Part shown: one piece after another, positions 1 through 5,635 of the stretch
Numbering within the stretch: the first letter of the stretch is position 1
Layout: each line of letters opens with the position of its first letter
Assembly (NCBI GenBank): GCA_903929895.1
Contig: CAIYWM010000073.1
Coordinates: 1 to 7,565, forward strand
Reading direction: 5' to 3'
DNA length: 7,565 nucleotides
Source: an uncultured Alphaproteobacteria bacterium
Lineage (GTDB): Bacteria > Pseudomonadota > Alphaproteobacteria > Reyranellales > Reyranellaceae
Made by a program: the position numbers and the translations under genes
The notes under the pieces: model-generated
What the model saw: only the letters and a program-made list of their open reading frames with translations
Databases searched by the model: none
What the model was told of the DNA's origin: nothing

Positions 1-180
1 CATCTGCCAGACATTGGTGACCAGCGACGGCAGAATCAGCAGCGCCGCCGCCTCGACCGGCGACAGGACCACGGCCAGCAGGCCCATCGAGATGGTGGGA
101 AGCCCAAGTCCGATGACTCCCTTGGTGAAGCCGGCCAGGACGAAGACCGCGAGGACGAAAGCCAGGATCGACAGCTCCAT
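1..180 (-). CDS. TauE/SafE (TSUP) family permease, N-terminal part
   Basis: The gene starts with ATG at 180 and runs off the left edge, so 60 residues are visible. They begin MELSILAFVLAVF, followed by a first hydrophobic helix. Next comes a GFTKGVIGLGLPTIS segment at about residues 17-31, then a second hydrophobic stretch, and SPVEAAALLILPSLVTNVW at about 40-58. The glycine-rich G-x-x-K-G-x-x-G-x-G-x-P loop and the P-S-L-x-x-N-x-W motif are hallmarks of the TSUP family of membrane permeases. That family includes proposed exporters of sulfite, sulfoacetate and other small anions. The substrate cannot be read from the fragment. It is divergent from the LysR gene, which is the usual place for its regulator. 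Family assignment is firm; function is inference. Confidence 0.88.
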   Translation of the reverse strand, partial: MELSILAFVLAVFVLAGFTKGVIGLGLPTISMGLLAVVLSPVEAAALLILPSLVTNVWQM

Positions 181-222
181 GGCCCACCCTTGCCGCCGGC
201 CAGGAACTTCGCAATGCACAGA

Positions 223-233
223 ATACGGAGTAT
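223..233. promoter_or_regulatory. palindrome ATAC-N3-GTAT in the permease/LysR divergent region
   Basis: The 11-bp sequence ATACGGAGTAT is a perfect inverted repeat with 4-bp arms. It lies between the divergent starts of the permease (180) and the LysR gene (257). LysR regulators usually bind short interrupted palindromes in such gaps, so this is a candidate operator. It is short, AT-richer than its surroundings, and only 24 bp upstream of the LysR start. I see no convincing -35/-10 pair to go with it. Confidence 0.35.
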
Positions 234-256
234 GCCTTCGGGCCAGACGAAGGCTG

Positions 257-1201
257 ATGGAGCTTTCCTTGCGCTTCGATTTCACCGACCTGCGGCTTTT
301 CCTGCATGTGACGCAAACCGGCAGCATCACGCGCGGCGCCGAACGGGCGCACCTGGCGCTTGCTTCGGCCAGCGCGCGCATCCGCGGCATGGAGGAACTG
401 CTCGGCGTTGCCCTGCTGAAGCGCGGCCGGCGGGGCGTCGAACCGACCGGTGCCGGGCGCAGCCTGCTCGATCATGCCCGCATCGTGTTGCAGCAGATCG
501 AGACCATGCGCGGCGATCTCGGCGCCTATTCGCGAGGCCTCAAGGGAAGCGTCCGCATCCTCGCCAACACCTCGGCGCTCTCGGAGCATCTCCCGGCACT
601 GCTCGCGACCTTCCTCGCCGCCAACCCGGCGATCGACATCGATCTCGAGGATCGCGAGAGTCCGGCGATCGGTGCCGCCATCGCCGCGGGTGATGCCGAC
701 ATCGGCATCGGATCGCAGGCCGCGCTGGTCCCAGGACTGGAGTCCCATCCCTTCCGGATCGATCGGCTGGTGCTGGTCGTGCCGACCGGCCATCGTCTGG
801 CGGGCCGGCGACAGACCGGCTTTGCCGAGTTGCTCGACCTCGATTTCGTGGGCCTGCCGCGCGGCACAGCGCTCGACGAGCATCTCGCCATGCAGGCCGC
901 CCGCCTCGGCCGCGCCCTGCGCTTGCGCGTCCGGGTCAACAGCCTCGACACTGTCTGCACGATGGTGGCGGCGGGCGCGGGCGTCGGAATCGTGCCGGAG
1001 GCCACCGCCTTGCGCCATCGTCGCGCCCTGCCGCTCGCGACGCTGCGCCTCACGGAGGCCTGGTCGATACGTGAGCTCGCCGTGTACGTCCGCGACTCGC
1101 GACGTCTTGCAAAGCCGGCACGGCGTCTGTTCGAAGCCCTGAGCGAAGCGTCTGCTACCAGCGCAAGAAGCGGCGTCCGACGGCAGCTCCCACGAGAATG
1201 A
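257..1201 (+). CDS. LysR-family transcriptional regulator
   Basis: This is a 314-residue protein of normal LysR length. Residues about 8-67 form the winged helix-turn-helix (DLRLFLHVTQTGSITRGAERAHLALASASARIRGMEELLG, then FxR-like LLKRGRRGVEPTGAG). Residues about 95-295 form the periplasmic-binding-protein-like effector domain. That domain includes a GDADIGIG motif and AAGAGVGIVPE, the usual signatures of the two subdomains. I chose ATG at 257 because the domain begins only a few residues later and GAAGG at 249-253 could serve as a ribosome binding site, although its spacing is short. An in-frame upstream extension would run through the intergenic region and antisense to the permease. It is divergent from the TauE/SafE gene and probably controls it; the effector is unknown. 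Its last 47 bp overlap the 3' end of nrsF on the other strand. Confidence 0.9.
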   Translation: MELSLRFDFTDLRLFLHVTQTGSITRGAERAHLALASASARIRGMEELLGVALLKRGRRGVEPTGAGRSLLDHARIVLQQIETMRGDLGAYSRGLKGSVRILANTSALSEHLPALLATFLAANPAIDIDLEDRESPAIGAAIAAGDADIGIGSQAALVPGLESHPFRIDRLVLVVPTGHRLAGRRQTGFAELLDLDFVGLPRGTALDEHLAMQAARLGRALRLRVRVNSLDTVCTMVAAGAGVGIVPEATALRHRRALPLATLRLTEAWSIRELAVYVRDSRRLAKPARRLFEALSEASATSARSGVRRQLPRE

Positions 1202-1790
1202 CGGGGATCGCCGCCAGCGGATACCAGGTGAGCACGAAAAGCGGCGAGTCATCGAAGCAGTGGAAGGCGTACATCGTCGCGGCCACGGCAGCGGCCAGGC
1301 CGCCTGCGGCCGCACCGGCAAGTGCCGGAGAAGCCGGCGCGGCCCGGCGCAGCGCCAGCAGCAGCGCCACCAAGGGAGCGAGCGCGAAGAGCGGGATGGC
1401 CATCAGGCAATCGAGCGCATTGCTGCCGACCAAATTCGCCTGCCACGTTCCGGCGGGCAGCGCGACGAGTTCGACCGCCAGCAGCGCCGCCGCCAGGAAC
1501 AGGATCGGCAGCACGCTCCACCGCCATCGCGCGATGACAACCGGCCGCGCCATTGAAATACAGGCGCCGAGGGCAACCGCCAGAGCGGACAGCACCAGCA
1601 TGATCTTGGAATCGAAGCGCCAGGTCGCGAAGGCTGCCGCCAGATCTACGCGCGGCCCGAATTCGACCGCGAAGATCACGAGCGACACCAGCGCGCCCGC
1701 CAGGACGGCCCCGCCAACGGTGCGTCCGAGCGGCCTCGCCGACCCGGACCGGTCGGCGACCAGCGATGCCACGAGCTGCTCGGTCTTCAT
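1155..1790 (-). CDS. nrsF: NrsF-family anti-sigma factor (DUF1109), six-TM membrane protein
   Basis: This is a 211-residue, strongly hydrophobic protein with about six transmembrane segments, near residues 28-43, 63-80, 91-111, 131-147, 156-174 and 185-203. Two cysteines sit in the family's characteristic settings: C128 ([16 protein letters not shown]) and C178 ([16 protein letters not shown]). A third, C77, is in a membrane segment. In Caulobacter, NrsF holds the ECF sigma factor SigF at the inner membrane, and two conserved cysteines about 50 residues apart are needed for the response to chromate and cadmium. The same 50-residue spacing is seen here. The start codon overlaps the stop of the sigma gene as ATGA (1787-1790), so the pair is translationally coupled. 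The 3' end overlaps the LysR tail convergently. Family assignment is strong; the inducing metal is not determined. Confidence 0.88.
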   Translation of the reverse strand: MKTEQLVASLVADRSGSARPLGRTVGGAVLAGALVSLVIFAVEFGPRVDLAAAFATWRFDSKIMLVLSALAVALGACISMARPVVIARWRWSVLPILFLAAALLAVELVALPAGTWQANLVGSNALDCLMAIPLFALAPLVALLLALRRAAPASPALAGAAAGGLAAAVAATMYAFHCFDDSPLFVLTWYPLAAIPVILVGAAVGRRFLRW

Positions 1791-2335
1791 GTCCTGTCCT
1801 TGCGATAGACTTCAGCCAGCGCGCGCAACGCACGATGCAGCGTCACCCGGACGGCGCCTTCGCTCATGCCCATCCGCGCTCCGACGTCCCGGGCGCTCTG
1901 CCCCTCGATGGAGATTCCTTCCACGATCCGGCGCTGGCGCTCGGGCAGGCTGGCCAGCATCTGCCGCGCATCGAGGGCGCTTCCCTCCTCCGCAGACGCA
2001 GGCGCGGCGAGCGTGTCGGAATGGTCGTCGATATCGACATGATCGGTGAAGCCGCGGCGCCGCAGATGATCGACCAGCTTGTGGCGCGCGATGGCCCGCA
2101 GCCAGGGCTGCAAGGGCTGCGTCTCGTCCCAGGTGTCGCGCTTCAGATGCATAGCCAGCAAGGTCTCCTGGACGATGTCTTCGCAATCCGCATTCGGCCG
2201 GCCGGCCGCCGTCAGCCCGCGCGACGCCACCGCACGCAGCCACGAAGCGACGAGCAGCAGCAGGCGCCGATAGGCCTCGTCGTCCCCCTTCCGGGCTGCC
2301 CGCATGAGCGCGGCGAGATCTTCCGGATCGGACAA
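1787..2335 (-). CDS. sigF: ECF sigma factor, SigF/ECF16-like
   Basis: This is a 182-residue two-domain ECF sigma factor with no C-terminal extension. Region 2 covers about residues 10-95 and includes [20 protein letters not shown] and [18 protein letters not shown], the core-binding and -10-recognising part. Region 4 covers about 123-175 ([44 protein letters not shown]) and contains the -35-binding helix-turn-helix. I take the TTG at 2335 as the start: an in-frame stop lies 6 bp upstream at 2342-2344, and a predicted SigF-type promoter puts the transcript start near 2349. ATG at 2305 (residue 11) is a possible alternative that would trim the first helix. The pairing with nrsF and the divergent DUF2282-DUF692-DUF2063-DoxX operon match the Caulobacter sigF locus. 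It probably activates both its own operon and bufABCD. Confidence 0.92.
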   Translation of the reverse strand: MSDPEDLAALMRAARKGDDEAYRRLLLLVASWLRAVASRGLTAAGRPNADCEDIVQETLLAMHLKRDTWDETQPLQPWLRAIARHKLVDHLRRRGFTDHVDIDDHSDTLAAPASAEEGSALDARQMLASLPERQRRIVEGISIEGQSARDVGARMGMSEGAVRVTLHRALRALAEVYRKDRT

Positions 2336-2355
2336 CGGGGTTCACTCTTCACATG

Positions 2356-2381
2356 TTCGTGTTGGATCGAGCGAACATTAC
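2356..2381 (-). promoter_or_regulatory. SigF-type promoter for sigF-nrsF (autoregulation)
   Basis: Read on the minus strand, GTAATG (2381-2376) is followed by exactly 16 bases and then CGAA (2359-2356). As I recall it, the Caulobacter SigF consensus is GTAACC-N16-CGAA; this site matches 5 of 6 bases in the -35 element apart from one T and G variation, and all of the -10 element, with the exact spacing. It would start transcription near 2349, giving a leader of about 14 nt before the TTG at 2335. This predicts that the sigma factor drives its own operon. The call rests on pattern match and position. Confidence 0.65.
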
Positions 2382-2417
2382 AGGCGCTTTGGAGAAAAAA
2401 GAAAGCGGCGCCTGTAA
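2378..2417. repeat. perfect 10-bp inverted repeat carrying both divergent -35 elements
   Basis: TTACAGGCGC at 2378-2387 is the exact reverse complement of GCGCCTGTAA at 2408-2417, with a 20-bp A-rich spacer (GGAGAAAAAAGAAAG is its core). Each arm contains the TGTAA core of the outward-facing SigF-type -35 element plus an identical GCGCC block just upstream. The two promoters are therefore mirror images around the A-tract. The arms may be just duplicated promoter upstream sequence, or a site for another dimeric regulator. Confidence 0.8.
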
Positions 2418-2439
2418 CGCGAAAGCTCGCACCCCCGAA
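2414..2439 (+). promoter_or_regulatory. SigF-type promoter for the bufferin operon
   Basis: GTAACG (2414-2419), exactly 16 bases, then CGAA (2436-2439). This fits the remembered Caulobacter SigF pattern GTAACC-N16-CGAA with one mismatch in the -35 element. Predicted transcription start is near 2446, giving a leader of about 42 nt before bufA. Position, spacing and the matching promoter on the other strand all support SigF control of bufABCD. Nothing resembling a housekeeping promoter stands out here. Confidence 0.72.
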
Positions 2440-2449
2440 TGACCTCCTG

Positions 2450-2473
2450 CGAGCCGAGATTGGCTCGAGAGCC
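2450..2473 (+). other. two overlapping, mutually exclusive hairpins in the bufA leader
   Basis: CGAGCC (2450-2455) can pair with GGCTCG (2462-2467) across a 6-nt loop. Alternatively GGCTC (2462-2466) can pair with GAGCC (2469-2473), with only GA between the arms, so the first form is the more plausible. The segment lies at the very 5' end of the predicted transcript and ends 2 nt before the GGAGG ribosome binding site (2476-2480). It may stabilise the mRNA or affect translation; short GC-rich hairpins also arise by chance. Confidence 0.4.
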
Positions 2474-2488
2474 TTGGAGGATTTGTCC

Positions 2489-2779
2489 ATGATCAATCGT
2501 ACCGCCACTGTCGCCCTCGCGGCCGCCGTCGCCGCCGCCGCCCTGATGTCGTCCGGCGCCAACGCCCAGACCGCGAACGCCGACAAGGAGAGGTGCTACG
2601 GCATCTCGATGGCGGGCAAGAACGACTGCGCCGCGACCGGCAACAATTCCTGCGCCGGCACGTCGAAGGCCGACTACGACGCCAAGGCCTGGAAGTACGT
2701 CGCCAAGGGCTCCTGCGCCACGATGGAAGTGACACTCAAGGACGGCATGAAGCGCAAGGGCACGCTCACCCCGATGTAA
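2489..2779 (+). CDS. bufA: bufferin-type RiPP precursor (DUF2282, BufA1-like)
   Basis: This is a 96-residue precursor. Residues 1-26 are a typical Sec signal peptide (MINRT, an alanine-rich core, then ANA before QT). The mature part has four cysteines: C36 (ERCYGI), C47 (GKNDCA), C55 (NNSCAGTSK) and C76 (GSCATM), with the DUF2282 ending GTLTPM. In characterised bufferins of this group the two central cysteines are converted to thiooxazoles by the DUF692 enzyme. The mature peptide then binds copper in the periplasm and lessens copper stress. Here those would be C47 and C55, with C36 and C76 left free or disulfide-linked (inference). The ATG at 2489 follows GGAGG (2476-2480) by 8 nt. It is first in the operon, behind a SigF-type promoter. 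Related precursors were earlier called gold-induced gene products in Cupriavidus. Confidence 0.92.
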   Translation: MINRTATVALAAAVAAAALMSSGANAQTANADKERCYGISMAGKNDCAATGNNSCAGTSKADYDAKAWKYVAKGSCATMEVTLKDGMKRKGTLTPM

Positions 2780-2791
2780 GGAAGACGCGTC

Positions 2792-3646
2792 GTGACGGCG
2801 GACTGCCTGCTTCGTGCCGGTGCCGGGCTGAAGCCCGAACACCAGCGGCACATCCTCGAAACCCGACCCGATGTCGGCTGGTTCGAGGTGCATGCCGAGA
2901 ACTACATGGGAGCCGGCGGTCCGCCGCATCATTTCCTGGAGCGCGTACGCGCGCTCTATCCGCTGTCGGTGCATGGCGTGGGCCTGTCGATCGGATCGGC
3001 CGATGGCATGGCGCCGGGCCATCTCGCCCGCCTGAAGGCGGTGGTGGACCGCTACCAGCCCTTCATCGTCTCGGAACATCTCGCCTGGTCGACGCATGAC
3101 GGGATCTTCCTGAACGACCTGCTGCCCTTGCCCTATACGGAAGCCACCCTGTCGCTGGTGGCGCGCCACCTGGACGAGGCCCAGACGGTGCTCGGAAGAC
3201 GCATCCTCATCGAGAATCCCTCGACCTATCTCCGCTTCGACGGGGAGGAAATGCCGGAGACGGACTTCCTGCGGGCGCTCGCCCGGCGCAGCGGCTGCGG
3301 ATTGCTGCTCGACATCAACAACGTCGTCGTCTCCGCGGCCAATCACGGCTTCGATCCCCGCGCCTATCTCGAGAACTTCCCGCATGAGCATGTCGGCGAG
3401 ATCCATCTCGCCGGTCACGCCGTGCTGGAGAGCGACGGTGACGCGCTGTTCGTCGACACACACGACCGGACCATCGCTCCGGAGATCTGGTCCCTCTTTC
3501 GGGACGTGATCGCGCGCCGGGGTGGCCACCCCACACTGATCGAGTGTGACTCCGACGTGCCCGCCTGGCCCGACCTCGAAGGAGAAGTCCGTCAGGCCCA
3601 GTCGATTTTGCAGACGGCCCGAGACCTCGATGCCCGCGCAGCCTGA
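2792..3646 (+). CDS. bufB: MNIO-family RiPP-modifying enzyme (DUF692, BufB-like)
   Basis: This is a 284-residue TIM-barrel-type DUF692 protein of full family length. It begins at GTG 2792, 12 bp after the bufA stop, with AAGGAAG at 2778-2784 as ribosome binding site. Motifs in order are FEVHAENYMG (31-40), HGVGLSIGS (61-69), SEHLAW (94-99), IENPSTY (140-146), LLLDINN (171-177), EIHLAGH (203-209), VDTHD (221-225) and LIECDSDVP (249-257). The His, Asp, Glu and Asn residues in these motifs (such as H61, E95, D174, H205, D222, E251) are in the positions expected for the two or three iron ligands. MNIO enzymes use the iron cluster and O2 to turn precursor cysteines into heterocycles. The substrate is almost certainly the adjacent BufA, modified in the cytoplasm before export. 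Individual ligand assignments are from motif memory, not alignment. Confidence 0.93.
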   Translation: MTADCLLRAGAGLKPEHQRHILETRPDVGWFEVHAENYMGAGGPPHHFLERVRALYPLSVHGVGLSIGSADGMAPGHLARLKAVVDRYQPFIVSEHLAWSTHDGIFLNDLLPLPYTEATLSLVARHLDEAQTVLGRRILIENPSTYLRFDGEEMPETDFLRALARRSGCGLLLDINNVVVSAANHGFDPRAYLENFPHEHVGEIHLAGHAVLESDGDALFVDTHDRTIAPEIWSLFRDVIARRGGHPTLIECDSDVPAWPDLEGEVRQAQSILQTARDLDARAA

Positions 3647-4427
3647 CGGCAACGGTCTCGCCGACCTGCAGCACCGCTTTGCCCGCGCCGTGCTGCAGGC
3701 CCCTCTGTCGGTGCCCGACGGCATTCGACGCCAGGTCCGGCCCGCTCACGAGCGGCGCTTCGGCGTCTACCGCAACAACGTGAAAGCCAGTCTCGCCGCC
3801 GCCCTGGCGGCACGGTTTCCGGTGTTGGCGCGTCTGGTGGGCGAAGAGTTCTTCACTGCCACAGCGCTGGTCTTCATCGAGCGACATCCGCCGCGATCGC
3901 CCGTCCTCGCCGAGTATGGCATCGCCTTCGCAAGTTTCCTGGAGGGGTTCGATCCCGCCGCGGACCTGCCCTACCTGCCCGACATCGCCCGGCTGGAATG
4001 GGCGCGCCACGTCGCATTCCACAGTGCCGGTGCCAGCGCGGCCGATATCGGCCGACTCGCTGAGCTGCCTCCGGAAGCGCTGGGCTCCGTGACGCTCGGC
4101 CTGCATCCAGCCATGGCCGTCATCGCCTCGCCGTGGCCCATCGTCTCTGTCTGGACCACCAATGCCCACGACGCCACACCCGAGGCGCCGGCAGCTGACT
4201 GGACAGGCGAGACGGCGCTGGTGACGCGGCCGCATCTGGAGGTTCTCCTCCATCGGCTGCCGCCGGGCACGGACCGGCTTGTGAACAAGCTGGCACAAGG
4301 CGTCGCGTTGGGCGCCGCCACCGAGGCGGCGTCGCGCGCCCACGAGGGATTCGATCTGGCAACAGCCCTGTCGACGCTGTTCGGAGCCGGCGCCATCACC
4401 ACCCTGTCCCAAGGATCGTCTCGATGA
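3630..4427 (+). CDS. bufC: DUF2063 MNIO partner protein (BufC-like)
   Basis: This is a 265-residue protein. The N-terminal half carries the DUF2063 signature: LQHRFARAVL (13-22), RRFGVYRNNVKASL (42-55), ALAARFPVLARLVGEEFF (58-75), RHPPRSPVLAEYG (85-97) and LPYLPDIARLEWARH (113-127). The C-terminal half (about 130-265) is more variable and ends in an alpha/beta region that in relatives resembles a RiPP precursor recognition element. In MNIO systems this protein forms a complex with the DUF692 enzyme and recruits the precursor peptide. The ATG at 3630 is inside bufB and overlaps it by 17 bp, so translation is probably coupled; there is no strong ribosome binding site. The 3' end overlaps the next gene as ATGA. 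The family call is strong, while the recognition role is from family knowledge. Confidence 0.9.
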   Translation: MPAQPDGNGLADLQHRFARAVLQAPLSVPDGIRRQVRPAHERRFGVYRNNVKASLAAALAARFPVLARLVGEEFFTATALVFIERHPPRSPVLAEYGIAFASFLEGFDPAADLPYLPDIARLEWARHVAFHSAGASAADIGRLAELPPEALGSVTLGLHPAMAVIASPWPIVSVWTTNAHDATPEAPAADWTGETALVTRPHLEVLLHRLPPGTDRLVNKLAQGVALGAATEAASRAHEGFDLATALSTLFGAGAITTLSQGSSR

Positions 4428-4873
4428 TCGCTCTGTTGTCGCGCCTCGACGCGCTGCTGGCCCATATCCCGCACGAGCTGCTGGCTCTCCTTGCCCGGCT
4501 GTCCGTCGGCACGATCTTCCTGCGCTCGGGCCTGCTGAAGCTCGATGGCTGGGCCGACGGCACCACCCTCACGCTGTTTCGTGAAGAGTACAGGCTGCCG
4601 CTCCTCTCGCCCGAACTCGCCTCCTATCTGGCGACGGCGGCGGAACTCAGCCTGCCGATCCTGCTCTTCCTTGGCCTGTTCACGCGGCCGGCGGCTCTCG
4701 CCCTGCTCGCCATGACCCTGGTGATCGAGATCTTCGTCTATCCCAACGCCTTCGACACGCACGGCGTCTGGGCGGTGGCGCTGCTCTACCTTGCCAAGTT
4801 CGGCCCGGGGCGCCTGGCGCTCGACCGGCTGCTCTTCCCGCCGGCCCGTCCTAGCGTTTACGCACGGGCTTGA
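4424..4873 (+). CDS. bufD: DoxX-family membrane protein, last gene of the bufferin operon
   Basis: This is a 149-residue protein with four predicted membrane segments (about 18-36, 65-84, 88-107, 114-130). It has DoxX features: LARLSVGTIFLRSGLLKL in the first helix, TAAELSLPILLFLGLFTRPAALALL in the middle, and a late acidic/aromatic stretch (IEIFVYPNAFDTHGVWA). DoxX proteins regularly sit at the end of DUF2282-DUF692-DUF2063 operons (gigT in Cupriavidus). Their role there is unproven; redox support or membrane anchoring of the pathway has been suggested. The start overlaps the bufC stop as ATGA (4424-4427). The last 23 bp overlap the 3' end of the convergent Lrp gene, so no intrinsic terminator separates the two. 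Confidence 0.88.
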   Translation: MIALLSRLDALLAHIPHELLALLARLSVGTIFLRSGLLKLDGWADGTTLTLFREEYRLPLLSPELASYLATAAELSLPILLFLGLFTRPAALALLAMTLVIEIFVYPNAFDTHGVWAVALLYLAKFGPGRLALDRLLFPPARPSVYARA

Positions 4874-5336
4874 GATCGGAAACGATCGGATAGGCCGTCG
4901 TCGACTTCACGCGCTCCATTGAAAAGCGCGAGGTCACGTTCTTGAGCGGCATCGTGTCGATCAGCTTCTTGTAGAACGTGTCATAGGCCTGCATGTCGGG
5001 AACCGCGACGCGCAACATGTAATCGATGTCGCCCGCCATGCGATGGAACTCCATCACCTCGGGCATGGCCGTGACGGTGCTGGCGAACTTGGAGAGCCAG
5101 GCCGAGGAATGGTCGCCGGTCTCGATCGACACGAACACGGTCAGCCCCATGCCAATCGCCTCGGGCGAGATCAACGCCACCCGCTTCAGGATGACGCCGG
5201 ACTTCTCCAGGCGCTGGATGCGCTTCCAGCAGGGGCTTTGCGACAGGCCGACCCGATGGGCGATCTGCGCCAGCGAAAGGCTCGCATCCTCCTGGAGGAG
5301 CGCGACGATCTTCTTGTCGATGGCATCCATATTCAT
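4851..5336 (-). CDS. Lrp/AsnC-family transcriptional regulator
   Basis: This is a 161-residue protein of usual Lrp length. The N-terminal winged helix-turn-helix spans about 4-52 (MDAIDKKIVALLQEDASLSLAQIAHRVGLSQSPCWKRIQRLEKSGVI). An RAM effector domain spans about 65-145, with VMEFHRMAGDIDYMLRV (94-110), where the GD pair marks the usual amino-acid-binding region. I chose ATG at 5336; ATG at 5330 (residue 3) is equally possible. An open frame extends further upstream, but that part reads as a shadow of the preceding 90-residue ORF. SQSPCWKRI is typical of the subgroup that includes BkdR/Lrp-like regulators. Its target is not evident: neighbours are the unrecognised ORF upstream and the convergent DoxX gene. 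It starts 26 bp after the upstream ORF ends, so the two are probably co-transcribed. Confidence 0.92.
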   Translation of the reverse strand: MNMDAIDKKIVALLQEDASLSLAQIAHRVGLSQSPCWKRIQRLEKSGVILKRVALISPEAIGMGLTVFVSIETGDHSSAWLSKFASTVTAMPEVMEFHRMAGDIDYMLRVAVPDMQAYDTFYKKLIDTMPLKNVTSRFSMERVKSTTAYPIVSDLKPVRKR

Positions 5337-5362
5337 CAATCCGTCAACGCGGTGCGGCCAGT

Positions 5363-5635
5363 CTAGACCGGAAGCGACTCCAGGCGCACCGGTGCACCCA
5401 GCCGCTCGGTGAGCACGATGGCAAGCGCCTCGACGTCGCCATCCACCCGGCCGGCATAGTTCACGAGCCGCGGCGGGGCTTCGTCGAACCAGGAGAGGCG
5501 CCAGATGCCGGCCTCGCACATCAGCGAGCCCACGACCCGCCCCTGCGCGGAGATCGTCCAGATTGCGGGCTCTTCGTAGGCCGCCTGGAACAGGCGCGCC
5601 GCCCGGGCAACGAGGGTGCTGGCAAGACTGAGCAT
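5363..5635 (-). CDS. hypothetical 90-residue protein
   Basis: I do not recognise the family. The predicted product is soluble with no signal peptide or membrane segment. It starts MLSLASTLVARAARLFQAAYEE, then a Trp-rich middle (PAIWTISAQGRVVGSL, GIWRLSWFDEAPP at about 43-55), and ends with a short alpha/beta-looking tail (ALAIVLTERLGAPVRLESLPV). It has one cysteine near residue 40. ATG at 5635 has AAGG a few bases upstream. The balanced amino-acid composition, with Trp, Tyr and Phe and few Arg/Ser/Pro runs, looks like a real protein rather than an antisense shadow. No other frame here gives a better candidate. It is likely co-transcribed with the Lrp gene 26 bp downstream. Confidence 0.6.
   Translation of the reverse strand: MLSLASTLVARAARLFQAAYEEPAIWTISAQGRVVGSLMCEAGIWRLSWFDEAPPRLVNYAGRVDGDVEALAIVLTERLGAPVRLESLPV

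Noticed and set aside
14..256. N-terminal extension of the LysR protein in the same open frame
   Set aside because: It would run antisense to the TSUP permease start and through the intergenic region. The winged-helix domain begins just after ATG 257, giving a normal family length.
1766..2488. Plus-strand open frame leading into bufA (337 residues in total)
   Set aside because: It lies antisense to the sigma factor and contains no recognisable domain. Only the part from ATG 2489, with its own signal peptide and ribosome binding site, is real.
2378..3724. 448-residue minus-strand open frame opposite bufA, bufB and bufC
   Set aside because: Codon shadow of high-GC genes; the plus strand gives three clear family members in a coupled operon.
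3315..4762. Two minus-strand open frames of 365 and 263 residues opposite bufB, bufC and the DoxX gene
   Set aside because: Arg/Gly/Gln-rich low-complexity composition with no motifs, and they overlap well-supported genes.
5337..5519. 61-residue N-terminal extension of the Lrp protein
   Set aside because: It overlaps the 90-residue ORF in another frame and is Arg/Gly/Ala-rich. The helix-turn-helix domain starts at ATG 5336 or 5330.
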